Origin: Pseudomonas fildesensis
GTDB taxonomy: Bacteria; Pseudomonadota; Gammaproteobacteria; Pseudomonadales; Pseudomonadaceae
Direction of reading: 5' to 3'
Assembly (NCBI RefSeq): GCF_001050345.1
Contig: NZ_LFMW01000017.1
Location: 1 to 64,000 of the forward strand
Length of the DNA: 64,000 bases
In this document: one piece after another, positions 1 to 9,041 of the stretch
Position numbering within the stretch: the stretch's first letter is position 1
Layout: each line of letters starts with the position of its first letter
Notes under the pieces: generated by a model
The model's input: the letters and a program-made list of their open reading frames with translations, nothing else
Told to the model about the DNA's origin: nothing
Databases searched by the model: none
Position numbers and translations under genes: made by a program

Positions 1-105
1 TTGAGCCTCTTTATAACTCAACTCGCCTTTTTCGACCTGATCGACGACTGACAATTTAAAGGTCAGCGAGTAATCACGCTGACTGCGCCTTTTTCCTGAA
101 TTCAT
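1..105 (-). CDS. IS3-family transposase OrfA, N-terminal fragment (cut by window edge)
   Basis: The ATG at 105 is preceded on the minus strand by a strong AGGAGGG ribosome site and opens a frame that is still open at base 1 (35 codons). The protein begins MNSGKRRSQRDY and continues with a basic helix-forming stretch ending in GELSYKEAQ. This resembles the start of the helix-turn-helix DNA-binding OrfA of Pseudomonas IS3-family elements. OrfA normally binds the terminal repeats and, by programmed frameshift with OrfB, forms the transposase. The catalytic DDE part would lie to the left of the window. The assignment rests on recognising this short N-terminus. Confidence 0.75.
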   Translation of the reverse strand, partial: MNSGKRRSQRDYSLTFKLSVVDQVEKGELSYKEAQ

Positions 106-153
106 TACGCCCTCCTGAGATTGGGTCAGAAGGTGTAAACCTTATTCAGGACA
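1..153 (-). mobile_element. Partial IS3-family insertion sequence, one end only
   Basis: The left edge of the window carries the 5' end of an IS3-type transposase orfA reading towards position 1. Only one end of the element is present. The outer boundary is inferred: on the minus strand the sequence leaving tssM passes into TGTCCTGAATAAGG (positions 140-153). This starts with the TG dinucleotide usual for IS3 ends and is followed by a short leader and an orfA ribosome site. The other end and any target duplication lie outside the window, so the exact junction is uncertain by about 10 bases (159 is an alternative). The element interrupts the tail of tssM. Confidence 0.7.
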
Positions 154-3100
154 AGACAGCATCAAGTCAAAAAGCCTGAACAATGACCAGGCCCCTGCGT
201 TTTTCTCGATACCCAGAGCCCGCGCCTCCCCTCGCTCGAGTACCAGGCTGCTGCGGCCATTATCCGCCTCGGTCGGCCAGTGAAATGCCATGGGCACAAT
301 CGGGCCATGCCGGTATTCCAGCTGTTGATCACCCACACGCAGGACCGCCCGACTGACCGCCTGATCCAGGCTGTAGGGTGCCAAGGTAAACCCTACCGAC
401 AACTCGCCTTGTTCCGGGGTAAAAAAGCTTCGGCGGATCAGTTGCACTTTCGTCATTTGCTCCAGCAGCGAACGCGACATTGGAAAATTGCGACCATCCA
501 CGCCGCGCAAACGGTAGCGGGTGCCTTCAGCACTGACAAAAGGCCGCAAGTAACTGTTATGAAACCGCGCGAACACACCTTGAGGCCTGAAGAACTCATG
601 GAAATCGCCAAGGGCCACATCGCTGGTGGCGTCGGCACTGAACGGATACCGCTTACGGATCGCCTTGGCGTAGACACCGTACACATCGCTTTGATAACGC
701 TGGTTCACATGCACGTAAGCACTCTCCAGCAAGCGCTGCCAGGTATCGTCCGCAATGCCTCCAAACCACTCGGACAGCGGCAACGGCAAACGAGCGGCCA
801 CCTCGCGCAGATTACCCAGCACATCCTGCTGCCCCTCCATGCGCCGCGTGACCCTGAGGAACGCCGCCTGTTCCGGCGCACTCTCCAGGTTCAGGGTTGC
901 CAGTTGCAGCTGCAACTCATCGGACAGGCGCAATGCCTGGGTCAACTCGGGGCCGGGGTTCTGTTGCTCATCAAGCAACCGGTGCAACGGTTCGAAACGG
1001 CGCTGCAATGCACGCCGGGCAGAGTCGGGCAGAACATGCACCGGCAACTGCACCAGCACTGGGCTCGCCGCCTGGGCCATATTGCCAAGCTGGCCTGCCT
1101 CGCGTGTTACGTCGTCAAGTCGCTCAAGGGTGGGCAGCAAACGGGTATTTTCCCTGACCTGTTGCAACAGGTGCACCAGCGGCGATTGAGCTGAAGTGAG
1201 GCTGGCGAGTTGCTCGGCACTGTGCTTGAGGCTGTCAGACTCCAGCAGGCTCATTCGGCCCAGCGCATCACTCCAGGCATCGGCGTACTCACTGAAATAG
1301 CGTTGTTCCAGTTCGACCATCAACCGGCGCAAATCCATGGCGCTCAAGTCGGCCCCCTCACCCAGCACCCAGTTATCCTGAGCGATGGCATTCACCAACC
1401 GTGGGCCCTGCGTCTCGAAATACTGCAAATACCTTTTTGTATAAAACCCTGGAACGGGTTGATCGATGGCGGCGAATACCTTGCCCTCGGCAAGGCGCAA
1501 CGGCTCCAGGTTCCGGGATTGCTCGCGCAGTACTCGATAGACCACATCAGCCAAGGACTCACCGCGCAACGCCTGACGCGCCTGGGCTATCAGTTCATCG
1601 TCGAGCTGTGCCCCGAACGGTTGCCCAAGCAAACTCGCCAGGTGTTGATTCAGCCGGCTCTGCGCCGAGGTATCACCGGCGTAACGTGCTGACCAATGAG
1701 CAGCAACGCGCTCCGCCAGCCAAGCGGGATCACGACGCTCGCGCAGTGTAAGCATCAGGTACGCCCGCAAGTTGTCCATCAACCGTTCGCGATCGTCCAG
1801 GCTGGCACGCACCTGTTCTTCAAGCGTCGCGACGACGCGGGGCAATAACTGTTCTTGCAGGGACTGCTGATAGGCCTTGGTCAGCACCGGCTGGCTCGCT
1901 TCTCCCTGATACAAGCCTGCTCGCTCAACCCACCGGACGTCTTCCAAATGAGGAAAGACCCGGGTCGCCGCCAGACGGGCATCCAACACGGGTAACACGG
2001 CGAGGGTGTCGTCTGTACCCTGGCGAGTGGCGGGCGGCGGGCGTGTCAGGTCTGCCAACTGCGCCAGGCGTTGTTGATTGGCCGAGTAACTGTGCGTCCA
2101 TAACCACCCTGCCGCACCGATAACCAGGGACGCGGCCGTCGCCAACGCCCTCTGGCGCCAACGAATACGGTGTTGTTCCCGGGTCTGGAGACCGGCAAGG
2201 CCAGCCTCGGCGAAAATCACCCGGTTAAACAAACCCTGGATGAAACAGGAGCGCCGATCACCGGCGCAAGTCAAATAGAAACCTCGCAAGCCATTGATGC
2301 GCTGATAACGATGAGCAGAAAAAGCCAACTCGACGAACGCGCATAAACGCTCGCCAATTCGCGCCGCCTGCTGGGGAAAGTCGAGTATCTGGCCACGCTG
2401 GTCGATATTTCGCTCCTGGTGCAAACGCTGGATCAGCTCACCGCTCAGGCGCTGCAACAGCGTCTCGAACGCCTGGCGCACCTGGGCGATCTCGGTACCC
2501 GCCTTGCCTGCTGCCAACCGCTCGCCCAATACCGCTTCGGCACCGTCTCCCTGCGCTGAGTCGAAGTACTCGGCAAACCCCGTCAACTGGTCAGCCTGGG
2601 TCAACACCAGATAGATCGGCACATCGACATGCAGCGTTTGCTGAATTTCCTGCAGCCGTGTGTGGATCTGACGCGCGTGATGCTCCAGATCATGCTCCTG
2701 ACTGCTGACCAGCGTTGGCACCGACACTGTCACCACTACGCCACTGAGCGGGTGTGATCCACGACGCGCCTTGAGCAGCCCCAGCAATTTCAACCAACCT
2801 GCAGCGTCCACCGCGCTGTCGGATTGGGTCAGGTAGCGTCCGGCGGTGTCGACCAACACCGCGTCGTCGGCGAAATACCAATCACAGTACGGGGTGGGTC
2901 CGGTAGTGGTCGGCTCTACCCGGTCAAGCGGAAACGACAAGCCACTGGCAGCCAACAGACTTGTCTTGCCGCTGCCTGCCTCGCCAATCAGCAGGTACCA
3001 GGGCAGTTCTTCACGCCAACGCTCGCTGCGCTCAGCATAGCGGCGTGAGGTTTTCAGGGTTTGGACCGCCTCCCGGAAACGGCCACGCACCTGACGCTGC

Positions 3101-3384
3101 TCATGCTCGATACGCCCCAACTGCTCAAGATCTGCCTGATTTTCAGGCTTTTTGAAGCGAGCCGTACGGCGCCCGCTGGCAACCACCATCGACAGTCCCC
3201 ACAGCAAAAACAGTACGCTGATGGTCAACAGCCGCGCCGTCGAACCCTGCCAAAACCGATAACCGTCCACCGCGAGCAACGGCCCGAAAAACCACACCAG
3301 CAGCGCGATCGACAGCACCAGCAGCAGGCTCCAGACCCAAATCGTACCCAGCACGGTGCCCGCTCCCTTGAAGAATGCGTTCAT
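142..3384 (-). CDS. tssM: T6SS inner-membrane protein TssM (IcmF), C-terminus lost to IS insertion
   Basis: TssM is the large subunit of the TssJLM envelope complex that anchors the T6SS. Two N-terminal membrane segments lie at about residues 12-36 and 50-70 and a third at about 412-430, with a long periplasmic part after it. The cytoplasmic NTPase-like domain has a Walker A GEAGSGKTS (134-142) and a Walker B-like VLVDTAGRY (176-184). The frame is 1080 residues and stops just after GAWSLFRLFD, where family members normally continue for several tens of residues into the conserved end of the periplasmic domain. The last few codons and the TAA are supplied by the neighbouring IS3 end, so this is a truncated product. 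It lies 15 bp after tssL. Complex assembly is probably impaired, but this is an inference. Confidence 0.9.
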   Translation of the reverse strand: MNAFFKGAGTVLGTIWVWSLLLVLSIALLVWFFGPLLAVDGYRFWQGSTARLLTISVLFLLWGLSMVVASGRRTARFKKPENQADLEQLGRIEHEQRQVRGRFREAVQTLKTSRRYAERSERWREELPWYLLIGEAGSGKTSLLAASGLSFPLDRVEPTTTGPTPYCDWYFADDAVLVDTAGRYLTQSDSAVDAAGWLKLLGLLKARRGSHPLSGVVVTVSVPTLVSSQEHDLEHHARQIHTRLQEIQQTLHVDVPIYLVLTQADQLTGFAEYFDSAQGDGAEAVLGERLAAGKAGTEIAQVRQAFETLLQRLSGELIQRLHQERNIDQRGQILDFPQQAARIGERLCAFVELAFSAHRYQRINGLRGFYLTCAGDRRSCFIQGLFNRVIFAEAGLAGLQTREQHRIRWRQRALATAASLVIGAAGWLWTHSYSANQQRLAQLADLTRPPPATRQGTDDTLAVLPVLDARLAATRVFPHLEDVRWVERAGLYQGEASQPVLTKAYQQSLQEQLLPRVVATLEEQVRASLDDRERLMDNLRAYLMLTLRERRDPAWLAERVAAHWSARYAGDTSAQSRLNQHLASLLGQPFGAQLDDELIAQARQALRGESLADVVYRVLREQSRNLEPLRLAEGKVFAAIDQPVPGFYTKRYLQYFETQGPRLVNAIAQDNWVLGEGADLSAMDLRRLMVELEQRYFSEYADAWSDALGRMSLLESDSLKHSAEQLASLTSAQSPLVHLLQQVRENTRLLPTLERLDDVTREAGQLGNMAQAASPVLVQLPVHVLPDSARRALQRRFEPLHRLLDEQQNPGPELTQALRLSDELQLQLATLNLESAPEQAAFLRVTRRMEGQQDVLGNLREVAARLPLPLSEWFGGIADDTWQRLLESAYVHVNQRYQSDVYGVYAKAIRKRYPFSADATSDVALGDFHEFFRPQGVFARFHNSYLRPFVSAEGTRYRLRGVDGRNFPMSRSLLEQMTKVQLIRRSFFTPEQGELSVGFTLAPYSLDQAVSRAVLRVGDQQLEYRHGPIVPMAFHWPTEADNGRSSLVLERGEARALGIEKNAGAWSLFRLFDLMLSCPE

Positions 3385-3399
3385 TGATTGCTCCCCGCG

Positions 3400-4266
3400 T
3401 TACAAGGGCGTCCGAGTAGGGTCCGGCGCCGAAAATTGAAAAGGTTGCAGTACCTTCGTGCGCTCCTGGCCCAATACCCAGGCAAACCCGGAGTAGGTCA
3501 ACAGCAAGCAGGCCAGACAAAAAATCCCGAGCCCGGCAGCAGACACAACGCGCGGCCTTGCACGTCGCACCGGGTCCGTGCCGGGCGGTAGTGCCAACAC
3601 TGGCGGCGGCTCCCCCCTGACCTGCCTGACCTGTCGATACAAGGCATCGCGCAAGGCTTCGAGTTGCAACACGCCACGCTCCATGACCCGGTATTTGCCC
3701 TCGAAGCCCAACGACAGGCACAGATACATCAGCTCCAGCATCGCGAGATGCTTGACTGGGTCACGGGACAATCGCTCCAGCAACTGGAAAAACTTTTCGC
3801 CGCCGAAGGTTTCGTTATGAAAACGGCTCAGCAGGCTCATCTTCGACCAGTCGCTGCGACTCCCCCAGGCAGTGGTGACCACGGCTTCGTCAACCACACT
3901 GCACAGCACATAGCGCGCAGACATGACCTGGGCGTTTTCAGCACCGTTGTGCAGGGCTCGCGTCTCGAACTGCTTAACCCCCGCTGACAGCCGGTCGTTG
4001 AGCGTATTCAGGCTTTCCCGGCCAGAGCTTGCCTTGAGACGGGCCAACTCCGACAGTAACTCCCAGGCGGCGGCCACCAAGAGGTTGAGCCCCATATTGA
4101 ACGTCTGCGCACCCCGCAAATGGGCGGCGTAGATGATTCGGTCCTCAAGATGTTCGAAACGCGGGGGCGATGGAAAGTCAGTCATCGCGCCCTGCGCCGG
4201 CCCGCGCCCCTCGCGGTCGAGCAGGACGGTTTTCTCATCCTGAGGATATTCACTGTCCGTCTTCAT
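3400..4266 (-). CDS. tssL: T6SS protein TssL (DotU/IcmH family)
   Basis: TssL is the inner-membrane partner of TssM and links the envelope complex to the baseplate. The 288-residue protein has the DotU core (about residues 35-220; motifs AQTFNMGLNLLVAA, RYVLCSVVDEAVVTT and FGGEKFF). One hydrophobic anchor lies near the C-terminus (about 240-262), as in tail-anchored TssL. The short tail after the anchor carries no OmpA-like peptidoglycan-binding domain, so this is the short form. It sits 5 bp after tssK and 15 bp before tssM, in the usual K-L-M order. Confidence 0.93.
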   Translation of the reverse strand: MKTDSEYPQDEKTVLLDREGRGPAQGAMTDFPSPPRFEHLEDRIIYAAHLRGAQTFNMGLNLLVAAAWELLSELARLKASSGRESLNTLNDRLSAGVKQFETRALHNGAENAQVMSARYVLCSVVDEAVVTTAWGSRSDWSKMSLLSRFHNETFGGEKFFQLLERLSRDPVKHLAMLELMYLCLSLGFEGKYRVMERGVLQLEALRDALYRQVRQVRGEPPPVLALPPGTDPVRRARPRVVSAAGLGIFCLACLLLTYSGFAWVLGQERTKVLQPFQFSAPDPTRTPL

Positions 4267-4271
4267 GGTGT

Positions 4272-5600
4272 TCAGTTCCTGATGGCCCAGAAGTTGAGTT
4301 CAAGCTCGGAAAATTCGCCGCCCACATGGAAGGCAAAACCACCCGATTGCTCTAGTTGCGTGATGTCGCGGGCGCTGAGTTCGAGCATGAAATAGGTTTT
4401 GCCCGCGTGAAACGGAAGCTGGCGCGGCGCCACGGGCAGCGCCTTGACCTTGATGCCCGCCAGATGCAGGTTGACCAGTTCACGTATGCGCTCCACGGGC
4501 CCGATCTTTAGGTGTGCCGGCAAACGATGGCGCAGCTCATCCGAATCACACTGTGCGCGGGCCGCCAGAATGAAGGTTGCACTGCCAAGCAACTTGAGGT
4601 CGCTCACCGGGCAGACCATCACGCCGTACTGGCGTTGTTGCAGCGCCAGTTCCATCGCGTGCTGCTCCAGCACCATCGACAGCACCGTACGAATGCCCTC
4701 CATCAGCCCACGAAAGCTCGCGCCCTGATCGTTATGCCGATAGCGCCCATCCAGATGTGCGCGCTTGCTGTCGTGGGCGAATGTCGATAACTCACCGAAG
4801 ATCGATAACAACTCCCGGTACAAGGCTTCCGGACGAACCTGGGACTGGCTCAAGTAATGACGCAGCACCAACTCGCAACGATTGATCAGTTGCAGCATCA
4901 GAAAGTCCCCGATCTGCGTGCCTGAGCCCGCGCCGCTACCCTGAATACGCCCTGCGATGGCATCGCCTCGACAGGCCAGCAAACTGACCACTTCCTTGAG
5001 GCACGACGACACATAACCTGACCCTTGCAGATACATGAACGTCGGGACGAAATCCGTATCCAGGCTCACCCCCTCTTCATCCGTGGAGTCCAGCACCTGG
5101 GCGACCTTCAGCTTCACGAAAACCTGCTCACTGTGCTGCTCCCCCAAAAGCAGGCGCAGATCCGGACGGCCACAGTTGATCTGGCAACGGGAGTCGACAC
5201 CCGCGTTAGAGTCGCCTACCTCAGTTGTGCAGCTGATATAGCGCGCCAGTACATCGGCCTGGTCGGACTTGCGCGCCTCGATCTGGTTACTGGTTGCCAA
5301 CGGCAATGCCAGATAAATCCCTTGCCGCCCCGAGTTGGCCGGCACCTGCAGTACCAACGGTTCCATGGCCGTGCTCAACTCAAACAGGCTGCCGTCGGGT
5401 AACACACCACTGGCCTGGGTCACGACGACCTTGCCCAGATTCAGGTACTGCAAGTCGACGTCGAGACTGAGAAACCCCCAGGCATCGCTGCCAAGCAAAC
5501 GGGTCCGGTTGAGTTGCTGGTTGTAGTAACGATCGTTGTGCTGCAGGTGCTGGGGCCGCAACAACATGCCTTCCTGCCAGATGACTTTATGAACGTGCAT
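4272..5600 (-). CDS. tssK: T6SS baseplate protein TssK
   Basis: TssK forms trimers that connect the baseplate wedge (TssFG) to the TssLM membrane complex in the cytoplasm. The 442-residue product begins MHVHKVIWQEGMLLRPQHLQ, the hallmark N-terminus of the family (the W-x-E-G-x-L-x-x-P-Q-H-x-Q pattern). This decides the start at 5600, although the frame is open further upstream. The ATG lies one base after the tssJ stop, so translation is probably coupled. No defect is visible. Confidence 0.95.
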   Translation of the reverse strand: MHVHKVIWQEGMLLRPQHLQHNDRYYNQQLNRTRLLGSDAWGFLSLDVDLQYLNLGKVVVTQASGVLPDGSLFELSTAMEPLVLQVPANSGRQGIYLALPLATSNQIEARKSDQADVLARYISCTTEVGDSNAGVDSRCQINCGRPDLRLLLGEQHSEQVFVKLKVAQVLDSTDEEGVSLDTDFVPTFMYLQGSGYVSSCLKEVVSLLACRGDAIAGRIQGSGAGSGTQIGDFLMLQLINRCELVLRHYLSQSQVRPEALYRELLSIFGELSTFAHDSKRAHLDGRYRHNDQGASFRGLMEGIRTVLSMVLEQHAMELALQQRQYGVMVCPVSDLKLLGSATFILAARAQCDSDELRHRLPAHLKIGPVERIRELVNLHLAGIKVKALPVAPRQLPFHAGKTYFMLELSARDITQLEQSGGFAFHVGGEFSELELNFWAIRN

Positions 5601-5601
5601 A

Positions 5602-6096
5602 TCAATCCTTTGTCGAGCCGAAGAGTGGGTTGCCGACCCGGATACCCGCCTGATCAAGCACCAACTCGGTCCGTGTCAGTCGCTGCGGCGTAACCGGCAC
5701 AACCAGCCGCCATTGCACATGGGGCAGATCTCGATAGGCCGCCAGCACCCCCACATAACGGCTCTGCGGTGAAACGCTGAGCTTGAGCGTCAACCGCTGA
5801 CCAGGGCGCATTTCCAGCTCCTCGCTGCTCACCCAGTCCTTGGGCAAGGACTGTTCGGCACGGCCATAGAGGCTGAAGAAGTCAGCATTCTCGAAGGCCA
5901 CGGGGTGTCGCAACTCAAGCAGGTGTATCACCACCGGAGAGGGACGACCGTGCAAGTCGGGATTGACCTGATCACTGGCCACCAACGTCAGGTCCAGCTT
6001 GGTCAGGGTCGAAAAAGGCGAAAGCGAGCTGCACCCGGCCAACAGGCCAAGTAACAACAGCATCGATGCAAGCGTGGCTCGATACATGAACGTCAT
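5602..6096 (-). CDS. tssJ: T6SS outer-membrane lipoprotein TssJ
   Basis: TssJ is the lipoprotein that fixes the TssLM complex to the outer membrane from the periplasmic side. The 164-residue protein starts with a lipoprotein signal and a lipobox LAGC with the acylated Cys at about residue 22. A SciN/VasD-like beta-sandwich follows (motifs NPDLHGRPSPVVIHLLEL and DFFSLYG). The start overlaps the tagH stop by four bases (ATGA), and the stop is one base from the tssK start. This places it firmly inside the operon. Confidence 0.93.
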   Translation of the reverse strand: MTFMYRATLASMLLLLGLLAGCSSLSPFSTLTKLDLTLVASDQVNPDLHGRPSPVVIHLLELRHPVAFENADFFSLYGRAEQSLPKDWVSSEELEMRPGQRLTLKLSVSPQSRYVGVLAAYRDLPHVQWRLVVPVTPQRLTRTELVLDQAGIRVGNPLFGSTKD

Positions 6097-7283
6097 CCTG
6101 TGTAGACAGCATGGAGGGTGGAGATCAGGCGGACCTGTTCCTCATAGGCTTTGACGAAGTCGTTGCCCAGCAGGCGTTCGTTCAATTGTTCATCCGCGAT
6201 CAAGTACTGGTAGTGACGTTGATACGCCCGCCAATTCGCACCGTCGGTGTTAAACCTGGGCGGTTTGTCCTGAAGCTCGAAACACAACTGCAGGTGGCCG
6301 GGCGCGAACGCGGCTCGAACGCTGCGCAATGCGCTGCGACACGCCGTGAGCAAGGCAACCTGATGCGTTTGCAGGTCCCGATGCACTTGAGTAATAGCCA
6401 GCTCGGCGGGCAGTTGGCCCAACTCGTTGGTGCCCAGCAATGCCGTCAATGCCGCCTGGGCATCCACGCAGTTCCTCAACGGGTTGGGGCTGTTGAAAGG
6501 GGACTCTGCAGAACCCAGGCTCGACTCGGTTTTCAGTTCGTCGCAGGTCCGCAGGCATTGCTGCAACCCTGCGATACCGTGCCTCAGTAAACTCGCCACT
6601 TTGATTGCCAACGCCTCTCGACTTGGCGTATCAAGGCCGTCCACCGGTATGCCAAGCGCCGCTGCGAACTGCGCCCAAAACGCCTCATTGACAGCAAGCG
6701 CAGTCGTCACAGGCTGGGGCTCTGGCACTTCACGAACAGGCTCGACGCATCGAGGCACGGGCAGGAATTCCCTTTCTGCTGCGCGGTGATCCATCCATTG
6801 CCCGAGCTCGTCGGTGATCGCCTTCAACGCCTCCAACTCATCCGAGGAGCTTTGGGCCAGATGCTCCTCATCCAGCGCATGCACGGGGTCCAACGCCAGA
6901 AAGGCATCGTCGGGAATCGGTTCAGCCGCCGCAACCCTGTGTGGGTTGTGCTGCACCAACGTGCCGATCAGTCGTGCCCGTATAATCAACTCCCCCAATT
7001 GAAATACGTCACCCTCACTGATCAGTCGCGCCTGCCCTTTTCGCAGGCGTTCCTGGCTGCCAATCACGCAAATGCCATTGCTGCTGATATCGGTCAGGAA
7101 ATAGCGACCTTCACGGAAGCTCACCAGGCCATGGTGGCTGGAAAGCAGACGGCTGGGATCGGGAATCACCCAGTCGCAGCCGGCCCCACGGCCTATCACA
7201 CCGCCAGCACCCTCGAAGGTCTTGCAGACCGTTGGCACTGACTCTGCGCCCGCGGAGTCAAACACTTCTAACACTAATTGCAT
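6093..7283 (-). CDS. tagH: T6SS-associated FHA-domain protein (Fha/TagH)
   Basis: This is a cytoplasmic FHA protein of the type that receives threonine phosphorylation in kinase-regulated T6SS. From the chosen ATG at 7283 (396 residues; a G-rich ribosome site lies just upstream) the N-terminal FHA domain covers about residues 20-100. It includes GVIGRGAGCDWVIPDP, the SSHHG loop and the ISSNGICV strand. The C-terminal third matches the T6SS-specific FHA C-terminal region (for example YQRHYQYLIADEQLNERLLG). Open codons upstream of 7283 run through the small lipoprotein gene in another frame and are not coding. No kinase or phosphatase gene is seen; in H2-type clusters these follow tssM, beyond the IS here. 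Confidence 0.88.
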   Translation of the reverse strand: MQLVLEVFDSAGAESVPTVCKTFEGAGGVIGRGAGCDWVIPDPSRLLSSHHGLVSFREGRYFLTDISSNGICVIGSQERLRKGQARLISEGDVFQLGELIIRARLIGTLVQHNPHRVAAAEPIPDDAFLALDPVHALDEEHLAQSSSDELEALKAITDELGQWMDHRAAEREFLPVPRCVEPVREVPEPQPVTTALAVNEAFWAQFAAALGIPVDGLDTPSREALAIKVASLLRHGIAGLQQCLRTCDELKTESSLGSAESPFNSPNPLRNCVDAQAALTALLGTNELGQLPAELAITQVHRDLQTHQVALLTACRSALRSVRAAFAPGHLQLCFELQDKPPRFNTDGANWRAYQRHYQYLIADEQLNERLLGNDFVKAYEEQVRLISTLHAVYTG

Positions 7284-7299
7284 GGTCAGCCCCCCCCCT

Positions 7300-7431
7300 T
7301 TACTGGCCGCGAGTGATCGCCTGCGGGTCACCCAACGGACGGTAGTCAGCATCATCGAAGACGTAATTGGCGTTACAGCCGCCCAGCAAACACAACACAA
7401 GCACCACGGCTTGCCACGGACGATCAGGCAT
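7300..7431 (-). CDS. Small T6SS-linked lipoprotein (OrfX-like)
   Basis: This 43-residue frame starts at 7431 with a GGGAG ribosome site seven bases upstream. It encodes a lipoprotein signal (a hydrophobic run ending LLGGC, Cys about residue 19) and a short tail, NANYVFDDADYRPLGDPQ. It sits between the sigma-54 activator and tagH, where P. aeruginosa H2-T6SS has a small gene called orfX. The position match comes from memory of that cluster and the function is unknown. The same frame is open to an ATG at 7521 that shares a base with the activator's stop, giving 73 residues, but a signal buried 30 residues in would be unusual. The gene is short and easily missed. Confidence 0.6.
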   Translation of the reverse strand: MPDRPWQAVVLVLCLLGGCNANYVFDDADYRPLGDPQAITRGQ

Positions 7432-7520
7432 CAGGTAACTCCCATAGAAGTAAGGCAGTCCGGCACGAATCCTTGGAGGCGCCGGTGAATTATCGGAATG
7501 CTCGGGTACACCTTTTGGCA

Positions 7521-9041
7521 TTACCCCTTGACCTCACCAAAAGGGATGTTCAAGCGCGCAAGGCGGTAGAGCAGCGTACGGCGTGCTACCCCCAGTTCAC
7601 GGGCGGTACGGGTTCGGTTACCACGGTTCTTCTGCAGACAATCGATCAGGAATACGCGCTCCACCCTCTCCAGGCGGTGACGTAGCGTCGAATCCGGGAC
7701 GGCCGCAGGAACCGGCGCCAGCGCCAGGTGCGCCGGCAGAATTATATCGTCGTCACACAGCAGCACCGCCCGCTCCACCAGACACTTGAGCTCGCGGACA
7801 TTGCCGGGAAACCGGTGGCTCGTCAGTTGGTCAAGGGCACCGCTTGACCAGGCAACCAGCGGCCGCCCCAGTGCCGTGCAGGCCTTTTCAGCGAAATGGC
7901 GTGCGAGTTGCAGCACATCGCCGTCACGCTCACGCAAAGCAGGCAGCTCGATGGGGAACTGCGCCAGCCGGTAATACAGGTCTTCACGGAAACTGCCATT
8001 CGCCACCATCGCTGCGAGGTCGCGGTGGGTGGCAGCGATGATGCGTACATCAACTTTGTGGGAAACACTGGCGCCCAGCGGACGAACCTCTCCTTCCTGC
8101 AATACGCGCAGCAGCTTGGCTTGCAACGACAGCGGCATATCGCCGATTTCATCCAACAGCAGCGTGCCGCCGTGGGCGGTGTCGAATAACCCGGTGTAGT
8201 CGCGCTGCGCGCCAGTAAACGCGCCTTTGCGATAACCAAACAGCTCGCTCTCCAGCAACCCTTCCGGAAACGCAGCGCAGTTCTGCACCACAAATGCTTT
8301 GGTGCTGCGTGAGCCGGCAGCATGAATGGCCCGTGCCACCACTTCCTTGCCGGTACCGGTCTCGCCACGCAGCAGCACGGTATAGGGGGTGTGCAGGACC
8401 TTGCCGATCAAGCGGCAGGTCTGCTCCATCGCCGTGCTGTTACCGATCAGCCCATACGCACAACCGAGGGCTGCGCGCGGCGCGGGACTGATGGCGCCTT
8501 GCGCCGGTCGCATACACCGCAACAGGGCCAGTTGGGCCAGGGCAAAGCTGCCCAGTTGGGCCAATGATGGGACGTAGCCTTGCAACTCAACCGGGCGCTG
8601 GCTGGCGCACAACAAGACACCGATGAGGGTTTTGCGCCGACCGAACAACGGCATGCAGGACAGGCAATGCCAGGGTGTCGCCGTCGCCGGCAAAAAGCCG
8701 GTGTCATAGACACACTGACTCAAGTCATCCAGCGTAAGGGCGCGGCCCTGGGTCAGGACGAAATGCAACAGCTGCTCATCCTGTGACCCGAGGGCCGAAC
8801 CCGGATTGCCCGGTGGCAGTGCTCCCTGTAAATGCTGGGCGATCAGGTCCAGCCGGCCGGCCGCCTCGTCGAACAGATACAGCTGGCTGAGTTCACACTG
8901 GCTCAGTTGCGCAATGCCTGCCGTACAAAGCCCTGGCAACGTTGCTTCGTCACCTTCCAGACCCAGTCGACTGAACCAGCTCAGCAAGGTATCGGCGTAC
9001 GCCAGGGGATGGGGCAACTGGGTAAACAGGTTGTCCATCAT
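7521..9041 (-). CDS. vasH: Sigma-54-dependent activator of T6SS (Sfa/VasH type)
   Basis: This is an enhancer-binding transcription activator that works with RNA polymerase sigma-54. The 506-residue protein has an N-terminal GAF-like sensor (about 20-180) and a central AAA+ domain with Walker A GETGTGKE (226-233), the sigma-54-contact loop GAFTGA (273-278) and Walker B GGTLLLDE (291-298). A C-terminal Fis-type helix-turn-helix covers about 465-500 (GNRTRTARELGVARRTLLYRL). There is no response-regulator receiver domain. It overlaps clpV by four bases. The intact GAFTGA indicates a functional sigma-54 activator. The likely target is the -24/-12 promoter of hcp at 18633, and possibly the operon itself. 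Confidence 0.93.
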   Translation of the reverse strand: MMDNLFTQLPHPLAYADTLLSWFSRLGLEGDEATLPGLCTAGIAQLSQCELSQLYLFDEAAGRLDLIAQHLQGALPPGNPGSALGSQDEQLLHFVLTQGRALTLDDLSQCVYDTGFLPATATPWHCLSCMPLFGRRKTLIGVLLCASQRPVELQGYVPSLAQLGSFALAQLALLRCMRPAQGAISPAPRAALGCAYGLIGNSTAMEQTCRLIGKVLHTPYTVLLRGETGTGKEVVARAIHAAGSRSTKAFVVQNCAAFPEGLLESELFGYRKGAFTGAQRDYTGLFDTAHGGTLLLDEIGDMPLSLQAKLLRVLQEGEVRPLGASVSHKVDVRIIAATHRDLAAMVANGSFREDLYYRLAQFPIELPALRERDGDVLQLARHFAEKACTALGRPLVAWSSGALDQLTSHRFPGNVRELKCLVERAVLLCDDDIILPAHLALAPVPAAVPDSTLRHRLERVERVFLIDCLQKNRGNRTRTARELGVARRTLLYRLARLNIPFGEVKG

